51,598 bases of DNA, from NCBI GenBank assembly GCA_946628495.1, contig CAMOWQ010000003.1, forward strand, positions 1-51,598, in the 5' to 3' direction. Shown in pieces: positions 40,693 through 48,316 of the stretch. Within the stretch, counting starts at the first letter, position 1. The number at the start of each line of letters is the position of its first letter. The notes below the pieces were generated by a model. That model ran no database searches. It was given only the letters and a program-made list of their open reading frames with translations, and was not told the origin of the DNA. Origin of the DNA: an uncultured Treponema sp. Its GTDB lineage: Bacteria > Spirochaetota > Spirochaetia > Treponematales > Treponemataceae. A program made the position numbers and the translations under genes.

Positions 40693-41892
40693 TCAAAGGA
40701 TTCCAGGTTTTTTGTGCAGAAGAAACAGATATTCTTTTACATGAATGTCTCTTCCGCTTAAATTTCTGGAGCCGCGGAAAGTATTATATTTTGATTCAAG
40801 AACCGAAACGCTGCCGTATTTAGAAAGCATGGCAATCATATCCTCTTTTGAAATAAAACCTTCAGAATTAAACGAAATGAGTATGAATTTTGCTCTTAGT
40901 GAGGCAATCAAATCTTCGAAAACGCCCGAAATTTGTTTTTTCTTGTTGTATGCAGAACGGTTCCAGTCTGCCGGAATGCCTGAAATTCTGCTTATGTGTT
41001 CGCGGTCGGGCTTCTTGTAATCGGCAATAAGATTCAGCATAAAATAGTTAGAACCATACGGATGCTGATTATACGGCGGATCAAGATAGGCAAGGTCGTA
41101 TTCAGGACAAAAATCGTAAAGTTCTGTTGATTTTGCAAGCGTGTTTGCATCTTTGTTGAATACTTTAAAATCGCACGTAAAATTTGAAAAAACAGGAAAA
41201 GGCAGGCATATTTTACCGGTAATGCGCGACAAAGCATTCTGCCCGCTGCCTCCAAACTGCCCGATTCCTGTTTTTGAATTTTTATAAAACCCTTTAAAAA
41301 TTCCAGCCGTATTTGCATGAATTGAAGCTTCGGAAAGTAAAGGCGCGGTAAAAAACTTCTGATACTGTTCTGGAATGTCCGACGCAATATTCTGACGGAT
41401 TACATCTATATAATTTGCATTGTAATTTGTGTAAAAGCAGCGGTCTTCTTTATGAATATTCTGAATATCAGCGGGAGAATAAAGCTCTGAAATAAAGCCC
41501 GGGTTTTTATATGTGCCATTTTTGCGTTGAATTTCTAGGTCTTTTACCTGCGCTGCAGTTTTTTCTGTAAGATTTTGATGCAGTTCTTTTAGTTTTTCTG
41601 TAAGTTCCGGCTCGGGATTTGAAAGGTAGCAGTTGTTTATAAGACATGAATATTTTTCCAAATCATTTACTGCAAGTTGTTGCGAAAACTGTTTAAGATA
41701 TCTGGCCACAATTCCGCTTCCCGAAAAAACGTCAAGACAGTTCAACTTTTTTTTACCAGATTCGTTGCAGACTGTCTGAATGCCTTTGTCTATAAGAGGA
41801 AGCAGTGCCCGTTTGTTTCCAATATATGTAATGAGCTGAGTTTGCAGGTATTCGGGATTTTCTTTGTAAAATGCAGGAACTTGTGTATTCAT
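40693..41892 (-). CDS. D12-class DNA N6-adenine methyltransferase, orphan
   Basis: A 399-aa methyltransferase. The SAM motif reads LDVFSGSGIVARYLK (residues ~53-67), and the catalytic motif IV is YLDPPYNQHPYGSNY (~285-300). A start similar to Dam-type enzymes (TQLITYIGNKRALLPLI) and a target-recognition segment between the motifs support the D12 class. No restriction endonuclease or specificity subunit is nearby, so it is a solitary modification enzyme or a remnant of a system. It starts 72 bp from the divergent PurH homologue. The recognition site cannot be read from sequence. Confidence 0.88.
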   Translation of the reverse strand: MNTQVPAFYKENPEYLQTQLITYIGNKRALLPLIDKGIQTVCNESGKKKLNCLDVFSGSGIVARYLKQFSQQLAVNDLEKYSCLINNCYLSNPEPELTEKLKELHQNLTEKTAAQVKDLEIQRKNGTYKNPGFISELYSPADIQNIHKEDRCFYTNYNANYIDVIRQNIASDIPEQYQKFFTAPLLSEASIHANTAGIFKGFYKNSKTGIGQFGGSGQNALSRITGKICLPFPVFSNFTCDFKVFNKDANTLAKSTELYDFCPEYDLAYLDPPYNQHPYGSNYFMLNLIADYKKPDREHISRISGIPADWNRSAYNKKKQISGVFEDLIASLRAKFILISFNSEGFISKEDMIAMLSKYGSVSVLESKYNTFRGSRNLSGRDIHVKEYLFLLHKKPGIL

Positions 41893-41928
41893 AAATTATG
41901 TTTATTATTTTATCAAAATATTTTTACA

Positions 41929-41957
41929 TTGTGAATTATATAAATTTTTGTTAAAAT
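41929..41957 (+). promoter_or_regulatory. Promoter of the PurH-like gene, probable leaderless start
   Basis: TTGTGA (41929-41934), a 17-bp spacer and extended -10 TGT-TAAAAT (41949-41957) place the transcription start at about 41963-41964, which is the A of the start codon. No Shine-Dalgarno sequence is present. Confidence 0.6.
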
Positions 41958-41963
41958 GATTTT

Positions 41964-43649
41964 ATGTCTAGAAAAGCAATAATCCAAGTTGAAAATTTTG
42001 ACAAGGTTAGTGAATTTGCACGTTATCTGGTTTCTTCAGGATGGGAAATTCTTTCTGCCGGTAAAACAGCGTCCTTTTTTAGAAAAGAACGTATTCCATT
42101 TACCGAAGAACAGTCGCTTTCTGATGCAAAAATTGATTTAAGGGCTTCTTCTAATTTAATGAGGAGTATTATTTCCGCGGATATCAGTAAGCCTAATTCT
42201 GATTTTAGAAATGTATCTTTAAATCACTCTGATGAATATCCTGCTTCGCTCGAAGCTCTTGTTGGTAATACGCAGGATACTGAATCTTTAACGGGCGATG
42301 TTTTTATTGTCTGTATGAATTTGTATCTTCCTTCTGAACCTGTTACTAATACTTCGCTTTTTTATTCAACTGAATTCTTCTATTCAACTGTTATAAGAAA
42401 TGCCTGCAGCAATTACGAAAATGTTATGGTAATTACCGATCCGGAAGATTATAAGGAATCGATGGTCCTTTTGCGAACCGATAATGTTTCTAAAGAATTC
42501 CGTTTTTATCTTGCGGGCAAGGCTTTGAATTTCCTTTCTGCTTATGAAGGCACTCTTTCTTCTTTTATAATGGATACTTCTCCGTATGCCCCTGAATTCA
42601 TTCCGTATCTTTCATTCCCGTTAAAAAAATATATGGAACTTCATGGCGGTTCAAATCCTCAGCAGGTTTCATGTTTATATAATTTTACTTCTGACCGTGG
42701 TGCTTTGAGCGGTTTTAAGAAACTTCAGGGAAAAGAGCTTACTTACAATATAATTTCTGATTTATCTGTTGTATGGGATTTGATAAGTACGCTTTTTATT
42801 AATTTAAAGAATCAGTTTACGGTAAAAAGTATTAACAGCGAAGGATATGAATTTACCTCGCAGTTTACACCTCTTTCGGGAACGGTATTTACTGTTGCCG
42901 TTAAAAACAGGGCAATAATAGGGGCTGCGCTTTCCACAAATGTTCTGGATTCTTTTAAGAAAACTTATACTTATGATTATGAAATTATAAATGAAGTTGT
43001 TCTTGGATGCAGTGCTGTTATTGATGAGGAAGCTGCAATGGAAATTGCAAAGGAAGATTTTGCTGCAATAATTGCTCCTGGATTTACTGACGAAGCGCGC
43101 GAAATCTTTTTGCAGAATAAAAATATCAGGCTTATTCCAACCGCCCGTGTTTCTATTCTTCCGTATGAAATTCAATTGATAAATGGCGGACTTCTTTTTC
43201 AGTCAAGAGATAAAGTTCTTTTTGATCACTGGAATGTTAAGACTAAAATGCGTCCTTCGCAGAAACAGACTGACGAAATGTCACTTGGTATGCTGATTGC
43301 ATTGCAGTCGCGTTCGTATACAGCTGTTCTTTTGCGTTCAAATGCAATTGTTGGAATTTCGCAGGGATGTACGTCGGTAAACAAAGCTGTACGTAATGTA
43401 TTAAACGAAGCAAAAGATTATGAACAGCGAAACCGTGATTCAAATCAGTTTGGCGCAGATACTCTTGCCGATATTCTTGTAAGTGATTATGCAATTCCTT
43501 TTACAGACGAAGTTCGTGAACTTATTGAAAAAGGTGTAACATCTATTATTCAGACTGGCGGAACTTCTACCGATGATGAATTTATAAAATTCTGTGATGA
43601 ACGTGGCGTTGTAATGGTGTTTACAGATATGACGCATATTTCATTCTGA
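41964..43649 (+). CDS. Divergent PurH homologue, probably not catalytically conventional
   Basis: A 561-aa protein with the two-domain layout of PurH (IMP cyclohydrolase, then AICAR formyltransferase). Matches include KVSEFARYLVSSGWEILSAG at the start, LHGGSNPQQVSCLY, LQGKELTYNIISDL, FAAIIAPGF, the Q-x-S-x-x-A area and the C-terminal DYAIPFTDEVRELIEKGVTS..GVVMVFTDMTHISF. However, the cyclohydrolase motif GRVKTLHP is replaced by DLRASSNLMRSII. The formyltransferase KH pair (chicken K266-H267, in K-H-x-x-P) is replaced by VKNRAIIGAAL, so the catalytic histidine is asparagine. I infer a repurposed or inactive paralogue. It is monocistronic with a terminator-like hairpin downstream. Confidence 0.8.
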   Translation: MSRKAIIQVENFDKVSEFARYLVSSGWEILSAGKTASFFRKERIPFTEEQSLSDAKIDLRASSNLMRSIISADISKPNSDFRNVSLNHSDEYPASLEALVGNTQDTESLTGDVFIVCMNLYLPSEPVTNTSLFYSTEFFYSTVIRNACSNYENVMVITDPEDYKESMVLLRTDNVSKEFRFYLAGKALNFLSAYEGTLSSFIMDTSPYAPEFIPYLSFPLKKYMELHGGSNPQQVSCLYNFTSDRGALSGFKKLQGKELTYNIISDLSVVWDLISTLFINLKNQFTVKSINSEGYEFTSQFTPLSGTVFTVAVKNRAIIGAALSTNVLDSFKKTYTYDYEIINEVVLGCSAVIDEEAAMEIAKEDFAAIIAPGFTDEAREIFLQNKNIRLIPTARVSILPYEIQLINGGLLFQSRDKVLFDHWNVKTKMRPSQKQTDEMSLGMLIALQSRSYTAVLLRSNAIVGISQGCTSVNKAVRNVLNEAKDYEQRNRDSNQFGADTLADILVSDYAIPFTDEVRELIEKGVTSIIQTGGTSTDDEFIKFCDERGVVMVFTDMTHISF

Positions 43650-43671
43650 TTTTTTTTTTGGAGAGTAATAT

Positions 43672-43711
43672 TCAACGGCATTCACCCAAAAGAATGCCGT
43701 GTTTTTTATTT
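43672..43711 (+). terminator. Terminator-like hairpin between the PurH homologue and mraY
   Basis: ACGGCATTC-acccaaaa-GAATGCCGT is followed by GTTTTTTATTTTT. The Shine-Dalgarno of mraY (GGGAGGA) follows immediately, and no promoter fits between. Either mraY depends on read-through, or a promoter at TAATAT (about 43666) makes the hairpin a 5' attenuator. Confidence 0.75.
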
Positions 43712-43725
43712 TTGGGAGGATTAAG

Positions 43726-44802
43726 ATGATTTTTTCTTTAGGTGAATTTTTGCAGCAGTTTTGGGGACCGGGAAGACTTCTTCAGTCGTATGCGGTTCTT
43801 ATTGCCCTTGCCTTGTATTCAGGATTTTTTCTTTCTGTAAAATTAATTCCAAAATTTTATGACTTTTTACCGCATGACCGTGGCCGCGATTTTGCATTAA
43901 AAGAAAATTCTGAAGCTGCAAAAGGTAAACCGACGGGAGCTGGTTCTGTATTCATAACTCTGTTCTGTGTGTTGTGCATAATCATTGTTCCAATGAATTT
44001 TTACCGTGGAGCGGTTGTTGCACTTACATGGCTTACTATGCTTACAGGTTTTCTTGATGACCGAAGTGTAACAAGCTGGGGTGAATATTTGAAAGGTTTT
44101 CTTGATCTTGTAATAAGTGTTGCGACTGCCTTTGTTCTTTGCTACGGATTAAAAAAAGCTTCTTCTGACGGCGTTATTTATTTCTGGATGCCGTTTATTT
44201 CAAATCATATTGCAGTTCATCCTGCTGTGTTCATTGTTATCTGTACGATTATGCTCTGGGCTTCAATCAATACAACAAACTGTACCGACGGTGTTGACGG
44301 ACTTTCTGCATCGCTTGTGCTTATTGGTGTACTGACGCTCGGTAGTGTTTTTTATCTTATTCTTGGACATAAACAGATTTCTGCATATCTTCTTGTACCG
44401 CACATTCGTTATGGAGCAAACTGGGCTGTTATGATATTCGCGTTGGGCGGTGTATTGATGGGTTATCTATGGCACAACGCTTTTCCAAGTAAATGTCTTA
44501 TGGGTGATGCAGGAAGCCGTGCACTCGGATATTTTATAGGCGTTTGCGTAATGGTTTCGGGCAATCCGTTCCTTATTCTTGCAACTTCAACTGTTATCTT
44601 TATAAACGGTGGAATGGGACTTTTAAAAGTATTCCTGCTTCGTTTCTTTAAGATAAAGATTTTTGAAAATATTCGTTTTCCATTGCATGACCATATGAGA
44701 AAGAATCACGGCTGGTCACCTACACAGGTTCTTATTAAATTTATGATTATGCAGATTCTGATAACATCTGTTGTTCTTGGAATCTTCTTTAAGATTAGAT
44801 AA
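43726..44802 (+). CDS. Phospho-N-acetylmuramoyl-pentapeptide transferase
   Basis: A 358-aa polytopic inner-membrane enzyme making lipid I from UDP-MurNAc-pentapeptide and undecaprenyl phosphate. The start at 43726 has GGGAGGA 6 nt upstream; an ATG 27 nt earlier lies in the hairpin tail. Family motifs: GKPTGAGSVF, LTGFLDDRS with the DD pair, NTTNCTDGVDGLSAS, the catalytic aspartate in CLMGDAGSRALGYF, and the C-terminal FPLHDHMRKNHGWSPTQV, which corresponds to the HHH-containing loop with one histidine changed to aspartate. About ten TM helices. It is isolated from a mur/fts cluster, unlike in many bacteria. Confidence 0.93.
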   Translation: MIFSLGEFLQQFWGPGRLLQSYAVLIALALYSGFFLSVKLIPKFYDFLPHDRGRDFALKENSEAAKGKPTGAGSVFITLFCVLCIIIVPMNFYRGAVVALTWLTMLTGFLDDRSVTSWGEYLKGFLDLVISVATAFVLCYGLKKASSDGVIYFWMPFISNHIAVHPAVFIVICTIMLWASINTTNCTDGVDGLSASLVLIGVLTLGSVFYLILGHKQISAYLLVPHIRYGANWAVMIFALGGVLMGYLWHNAFPSKCLMGDAGSRALGYFIGVCVMVSGNPFLILATSTVIFINGGMGLLKVFLLRFFKIKIFENIRFPLHDHMRKNHGWSPTQVLIKFMIMQILITSVVLGIFFKIR

Positions 44803-44807
44803 AAAAA

Positions 44808-44849
44808 ATGAGGTGGTTTCGACAAGTTCAACCACCTCATTTTTTTTTA
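44808..44849. terminator. Bidirectional terminator between mraY and the M20 peptidase
   Basis: AAAATGAGGTGGTT and AACCACCTCATTTT form a 14-bp perfect stem around an 11-nt loop, with A-runs and T-runs on both sides. It serves the converging genes on both strands. Confidence 0.9.
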
Positions 44850-46061
44850 GTTCTTAAATACTTCAACGAGTGTTTCTGCGTCACGGATAATGTTATCTAT
44901 GATACAGTATTCATTTTGCTGATGTGCCTGATCGTCGAGGGAACTCCATACTACGGCTTCAATGCCTTCGCGCCTTAATTCTGCGCCAACCGTTCCACCG
45001 CCAATGCCTATAAATTCCGGTTCAATGCCATGTGTTTTTTTGATTGCATTTGCAAGAATTTTTGCAGCTTTTGAATCAGCTGATGTTGCAGGCGATTCAG
45101 ATTTTTGCGGTGTTGAATAGTCAATTTTTACACCGTATTCTTTTTCTACATCGCGGCAATGTTTTTCGACTTCTGCAAGTACGTCCGAAAGTTTATAGCA
45201 TGGAAGAATTCTGCAATCCATATAGAATGTATCTTCTCCCGGAATGATGTTTATGCTTTGAACGTTTGCCTCGCGTTTTGTCGGCTGGAACGTGGAGTAG
45301 TTTGGTTCAAAAAGACTGTCTTTCTTGTCAAAAACTTTTTCCAGATTGTGCAGGCGTACAGAAAGGTCGCAGGCCGCAAGGCATGCATTAGCACCGCTGT
45401 CTGGGCGTGAACCGTGCGTCTGTTTGCCTTTTACATGAACTTTAAGCCACAGAAGATTTTTTTCGGCAATTTCGATTGTACGTCCTTCTTTGTCGCCGCC
45501 GTCAGGAATAATAACAATGTCGCTTTTGTTGAACAGATTTGTGTTATTCAAAAGCCATATCATTCCGTATTCGCTGCCGTTTTCTTCATCAGCAGCAAAA
45601 AGAAGTTTTATTGTATGTTCAGGTGTTATGTCATTCTCTAAATAATAAAGGGCTGCAAAAACTGCTGAACACAATCCCTGCTGGTCATCTTCTACACCGC
45701 GACCGTAAAGTTTGCCGTCTTTTTCGACAACTTTCCATGGATCTGTATTCCAGAGCGACAAATCTCCGACTGGTACTACATCAATATGTGCTATAACCCA
45801 GATTGCATAATCATTTTGTTTGCCAGGAATTTCTGCAACGATGGACGGACGTGAACCTGAAGATACACGGCTGTCTGGTGCTTCGTATCGGCTTATTTTT
45901 GTAAAGCCTTTTTCCTTGAGCCATTTTTCAAGAGCGTCCGCTTTTTTTGTTTCTCCGTCGCCGCCACCTTCCGGGGCAATTGCAGGAATTGAAGTAAGCA
46001 GAGTTTCGAGTGCAACCATGTCGTTTTTGCGGCCGGTTAAAAATGCATGTGAATCAGTCAT
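44847..46061 (-). CDS. M20-family metallopeptidase (dipeptidase/Sapep-like)
   Basis: A 404-aa cytoplasmic zinc peptidase. Metal and catalytic residues are visible: histidine in IAHIDVVPVG (~93), aspartate in GRGVEDDQQG (~124), the glutamate pair in AADEENGSEYG (~157-158), aspartate in IPDGGD (~181) and a glycine-rich GIGGGTVGAELRREG near the end. The dimerisation domain (~195-320) contains VHVKGKQTHGSRPDSGANA. GGAGG precedes the start. Likely substrates are dipeptides or acylated amino acids. It is 35 bp from galE on the same strand. Confidence 0.92.
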   Translation of the reverse strand: MTDSHAFLTGRKNDMVALETLLTSIPAIAPEGGGDGETKKADALEKWLKEKGFTKISRYEAPDSRVSSGSRPSIVAEIPGKQNDYAIWVIAHIDVVPVGDLSLWNTDPWKVVEKDGKLYGRGVEDDQQGLCSAVFAALYYLENDITPEHTIKLLFAADEENGSEYGMIWLLNNTNLFNKSDIVIIPDGGDKEGRTIEIAEKNLLWLKVHVKGKQTHGSRPDSGANACLAACDLSVRLHNLEKVFDKKDSLFEPNYSTFQPTKREANVQSINIIPGEDTFYMDCRILPCYKLSDVLAEVEKHCRDVEKEYGVKIDYSTPQKSESPATSADSKAAKILANAIKKTHGIEPEFIGIGGGTVGAELRREGIEAVVWSSLDDQAHQQNEYCIIDNIIRDAETLVEVFKN

Positions 46062-46095
46062 TGTTTATTATGCCTCCACGCTGTAAAAAAATTCC

Positions 46096-47058
46096 TTAGT
46101 TTTTGTAAACTTCCCAGGTTGTTTTTACAAGAGTGTCTACATCAGAATATTTTGGTTCCCAACCAAGCAGTTTTTTTGCAAGTGCTGATGTTGCATAAAG
46201 GCTTGCAGGGTCTCCTGGTCTTCTTGCAACATCTTCTGCAGGAATCGGTTTGCCTGTAATCTTTCTTGCAGCGTCTATCAGCTCTTTTACAGTTGTACCT
46301 TTTTCTGTTCCAAGATTGAGCTTTAAGCTTTCGTTGTTCTTTGCAATATATTCAAGAGCCATTACGTGAGCACGAGCAAGGTCTGTAACATGAACGTAGT
46401 CGCGGATACATGTACCGTCGCGTGTATCATAATCGTTTCCGAAAATTTTAAGTTCGCGCTGACCAAGTGCTGCTTCCATTATACGTGGAAGAAGGTTTTC
46501 TGGTTTCTGTTCAAGTCCGCGGATTTTTCCTTCCGGGTCATAACCTGCTGCATTAAAATAACGGAGAGCTGCAAATTTTAGGCCTTTAATCTGGTCGTAC
46601 CAGTCCATGAATTCTTCAATCTTAAGTTTTGTAAATCCATAATAATTGATTGGTTTTTGTGGATGATTTTCGTCAATTGGAAGATACTGAGGTTCTCCGA
46701 AAGTTGCGGCAGAAGAACTGAAAATCATTTTAAGGCAGTTGTGTTTTACTGCTGCATTCATAATGTTAAGTGTACCTGTGATGTTATTTACAGAATATTT
46801 TTCAGGTTTTACCATTGATTCGCCAGCTGCTTTAAATGCTGCAAGATGAACGAAGGCATCAAATCCCTGTGCAAATGCTGCGTCCAAATCTTCCTGAATA
46901 AGAATATTGCCATAGATAAAATCATTTTCCGGGAAAAGGTTGCATCTTAAACCGCTGCTCAAATTATCAAAAACAGTAACTTTATGTCCTGCTTTCATCA
47001 TTTCTTTTACAACATGACTTCCGATATAACCGGCACCGCCAATAACTAATACTTTCAT
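46096..47058 (-). CDS. UDP-glucose 4-epimerase
   Basis: A 320-aa NAD-dependent short-chain dehydrogenase-type enzyme interconverting UDP-glucose and UDP-galactose. Rossmann motif GGAGYIGSHVVKEM (residues 7-20); catalytic serine/threonine in FSSSAATFGEP (~113-123); the YxxxK pair in YYGFTKLKIEEF (~138-149); RYFNAAGYDPEG (~166-177); RRPGDPASLYA (~281-291). Length matches bacterial GalE. GAGGAG lies 9 nt before the start. It would supply galactosyl units for glycolipids or surface polysaccharide. Confidence 0.96.
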   Translation of the reverse strand: MKVLVIGGAGYIGSHVVKEMMKAGHKVTVFDNLSSGLRCNLFPENDFIYGNILIQEDLDAAFAQGFDAFVHLAAFKAAGESMVKPEKYSVNNITGTLNIMNAAVKHNCLKMIFSSSAATFGEPQYLPIDENHPQKPINYYGFTKLKIEEFMDWYDQIKGLKFAALRYFNAAGYDPEGKIRGLEQKPENLLPRIMEAALGQRELKIFGNDYDTRDGTCIRDYVHVTDLARAHVMALEYIAKNNESLKLNLGTEKGTTVKELIDAARKITGKPIPAEDVARRPGDPASLYATSALAKKLLGWEPKYSDVDTLVKTTWEVYKN

Positions 47059-47082
47059 AGAAAAATCTCCTCTTAATTAAGA

Positions 47083-47571
47083 TTATATTTTGTTTTTATA
47101 TATCCTTATGATAATGTACGGTTCGTTTTTTATGATTTCGCCAAAATCTTCCGAAAAACTGCTGTATTCTGAATTTGCCTTTACCCAAATTGAATCAATT
47201 ATTTCGTTCTGCGATAAATCATTCTGTTTTTCAAAAAACTGTACTTTTTTTAAGCACATATCACTGTTTTCGCCCCATGCAACGGAAATATTTCCTGCTT
47301 CCGGGAAAAATTTTGCTGCACGTTCAAGCTGATTGTCTTTCTGTCCGTCGATTATATAATCTACCCATTCAGGAAGTTCTGCTCCAAAGCCTTTGTATTG
47401 CCAGTCAATGTATTTTGGAATTTTTGGCAGAACTTCTTCAGAAACCTGCTCCAATCCTTCGGCATGAGCTGCAATATCTTTGCCTGTATTATCTGAATTG
47501 CCCTGCGTAGTTTTAGATGCACAGGAAATCATCAGCATACATAAAAGCACAAAAAATAAGAAACGTTTCAT
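47083..47571 (-). CDS. Hypothetical lipoprotein
   Basis: A 162-aa protein. The start at 47571 gives the lipoprotein signal MKRFLFFVLLCMLMISC (cysteine 17); the longer open frame upstream runs through a repeat element and is not credible. The mature part includes KYIDWQYKGFGAELPEWVDYI, a W/P-rich motif seen in some spirochaete lipoproteins of unknown role. There is no Shine-Dalgarno sequence; TAGAAT lies 8 nt before the ATG, so the mRNA may be leaderless. It ends 25 bp from galE on the same strand. Confidence 0.7.
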   Translation of the reverse strand: MKRFLFFVLLCMLMISCASKTTQGNSDNTGKDIAAHAEGLEQVSEEVLPKIPKYIDWQYKGFGAELPEWVDYIIDGQKDNQLERAAKFFPEAGNISVAWGENSDMCLKKVQFFEKQNDLSQNEIIDSIWVKANSEYSSFSEDFGEIIKNEPYIIIRIYKNKI

Positions 47572-47579
47572 TGATATAC

Positions 47580-47585
47580 ATTCTA
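47580..47585 (-). promoter_or_regulatory. Extended -10 promoter of the lipoprotein gene
   Basis: On the minus strand TGA-TAGAAT is 8 nt before the ATG; no Shine-Dalgarno sequence fits. The -35 region is weak. Confidence 0.45.
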
Positions 47586-47657
47586 TCACAAATTGGATTT
47601 GGATTAAAGTATGGCAGGACAAAGGCATTATAAAACTGTTTAGTAAAGTTGGCGCGA

Positions 47658-47783
47658 GGAAACAGTTAATGTTACAAAAACATTCTTTTTGCGGTTGCCG
47701 CATTTGCGGCAAGTAAAATAGTTGCTTTATCACAAAAAGCATGTATCGCATTATTGCGCGATTTTGTAACAGGAATTGTGACC
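47658..47783 (+). repeat. Family A palindromic repeat, copy 3
   Basis: The outer stem GTTACAAAA/TTTTGTAAC (47671-47679 and 47762-47770) is extended by weaker pairing to 47658 and 47783. The inner hairpin TTGCCGC-attt-GCGGCAA lies at about 47694-47712. It aligns with the copies at 17-131 and 4859-4980 and has a different but still paired outer stem. It lies between two divergent genes and fills most of a 311-bp gap. Confidence 0.75.
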
Positions 47784-47846
47784 GGGAGCCATATTTTTGA
47801 TGAGATTGTTTTATAATGCCTTTGACCTGTAACTTTTGACCTCATC

Positions 47847-47873
47847 TTGTTTTTTTTACATTAGGAATATAAA
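47847..47873 (+). promoter_or_regulatory. Possible promoter of the TPR lipoprotein gene
   Basis: TTGTTT and TATAAA (47868-47873) are 15 bp apart; the ATG follows the -10 by 9 nt. AGGA is 16 nt from the ATG, too far for a standard ribosome-binding site. A weak assignment. Confidence 0.35.
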
Positions 47874-47882
47874 CTTACGACT

Positions 47883-48311
47883 ATGAAAAAGATTATTTAC
47901 ACATTGATTGCACTTGCAGCTTCTGTTTTATTGTTTTCCTGCCGCAGTACGCCGGAAATTTCTAATGACCTTACATCTGCCCAGTTAATTCAGCTTGGAC
48001 AGAATGCATATTCTGCCAGTGATTATAAGAATGCAGAACTTTATTATAAGACTGTAATTCAGCGTTTTGGAATGGATACAGCTGTTTATATTGAAGCAAA
48101 ATATGAACTCGGACATCTTTATGTTACACGTAAAAATTACGAAAAAGCATATGAAGCATTCTCTGAAATTCTGGAACTATATGAATATGCTGCTGCTGGC
48201 GATTTGCCTTCTGCTTATAAAAAGCTTGCCGCAATCGGTATGAAGAAAATTCCTGAACAAAAACTTGCTGAATTTATGAATAATTCTGAAAAGGAATCCA
48301 AAGAAGAGTAA
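47883..48311 (+). CDS. Small TPR-type lipoprotein
   Basis: A 142-aa lipoprotein (MKKIIYTLIALAASVLLFSC, cysteine 20). Residues ~30-120 contain two or three tetratricopeptide-like helix pairs: AYSASDYKNAELYYKTVIQ and KNYEKAYEAFSEILELYE. Its shape is like a truncated BamD/YbgF-type scaffold, and a protein-contact role in the periplasm is likely. It ends with a charged KESKEE tail. It converges with the VWA gene, 5 bp apart, with a shared hairpin. Confidence 0.75.
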   Translation: MKKIIYTLIALAASVLLFSCRSTPEISNDLTSAQLIQLGQNAYSASDYKNAELYYKTVIQRFGMDTAVYIEAKYELGHLYVTRKNYEKAYEAFSEILELYEYAAAGDLPSAYKKLAAIGMKKIPEQKLAEFMNNSEKESKEE

Positions 48312-48316
48312 ATTCT

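Noticed and set aside
47572..47751. 60-residue N-terminal extension of the minus-strand lipoprotein
   Set aside because: It would translate part of a family A repeat and displace the lipoprotein signal peptide from the N-terminus.
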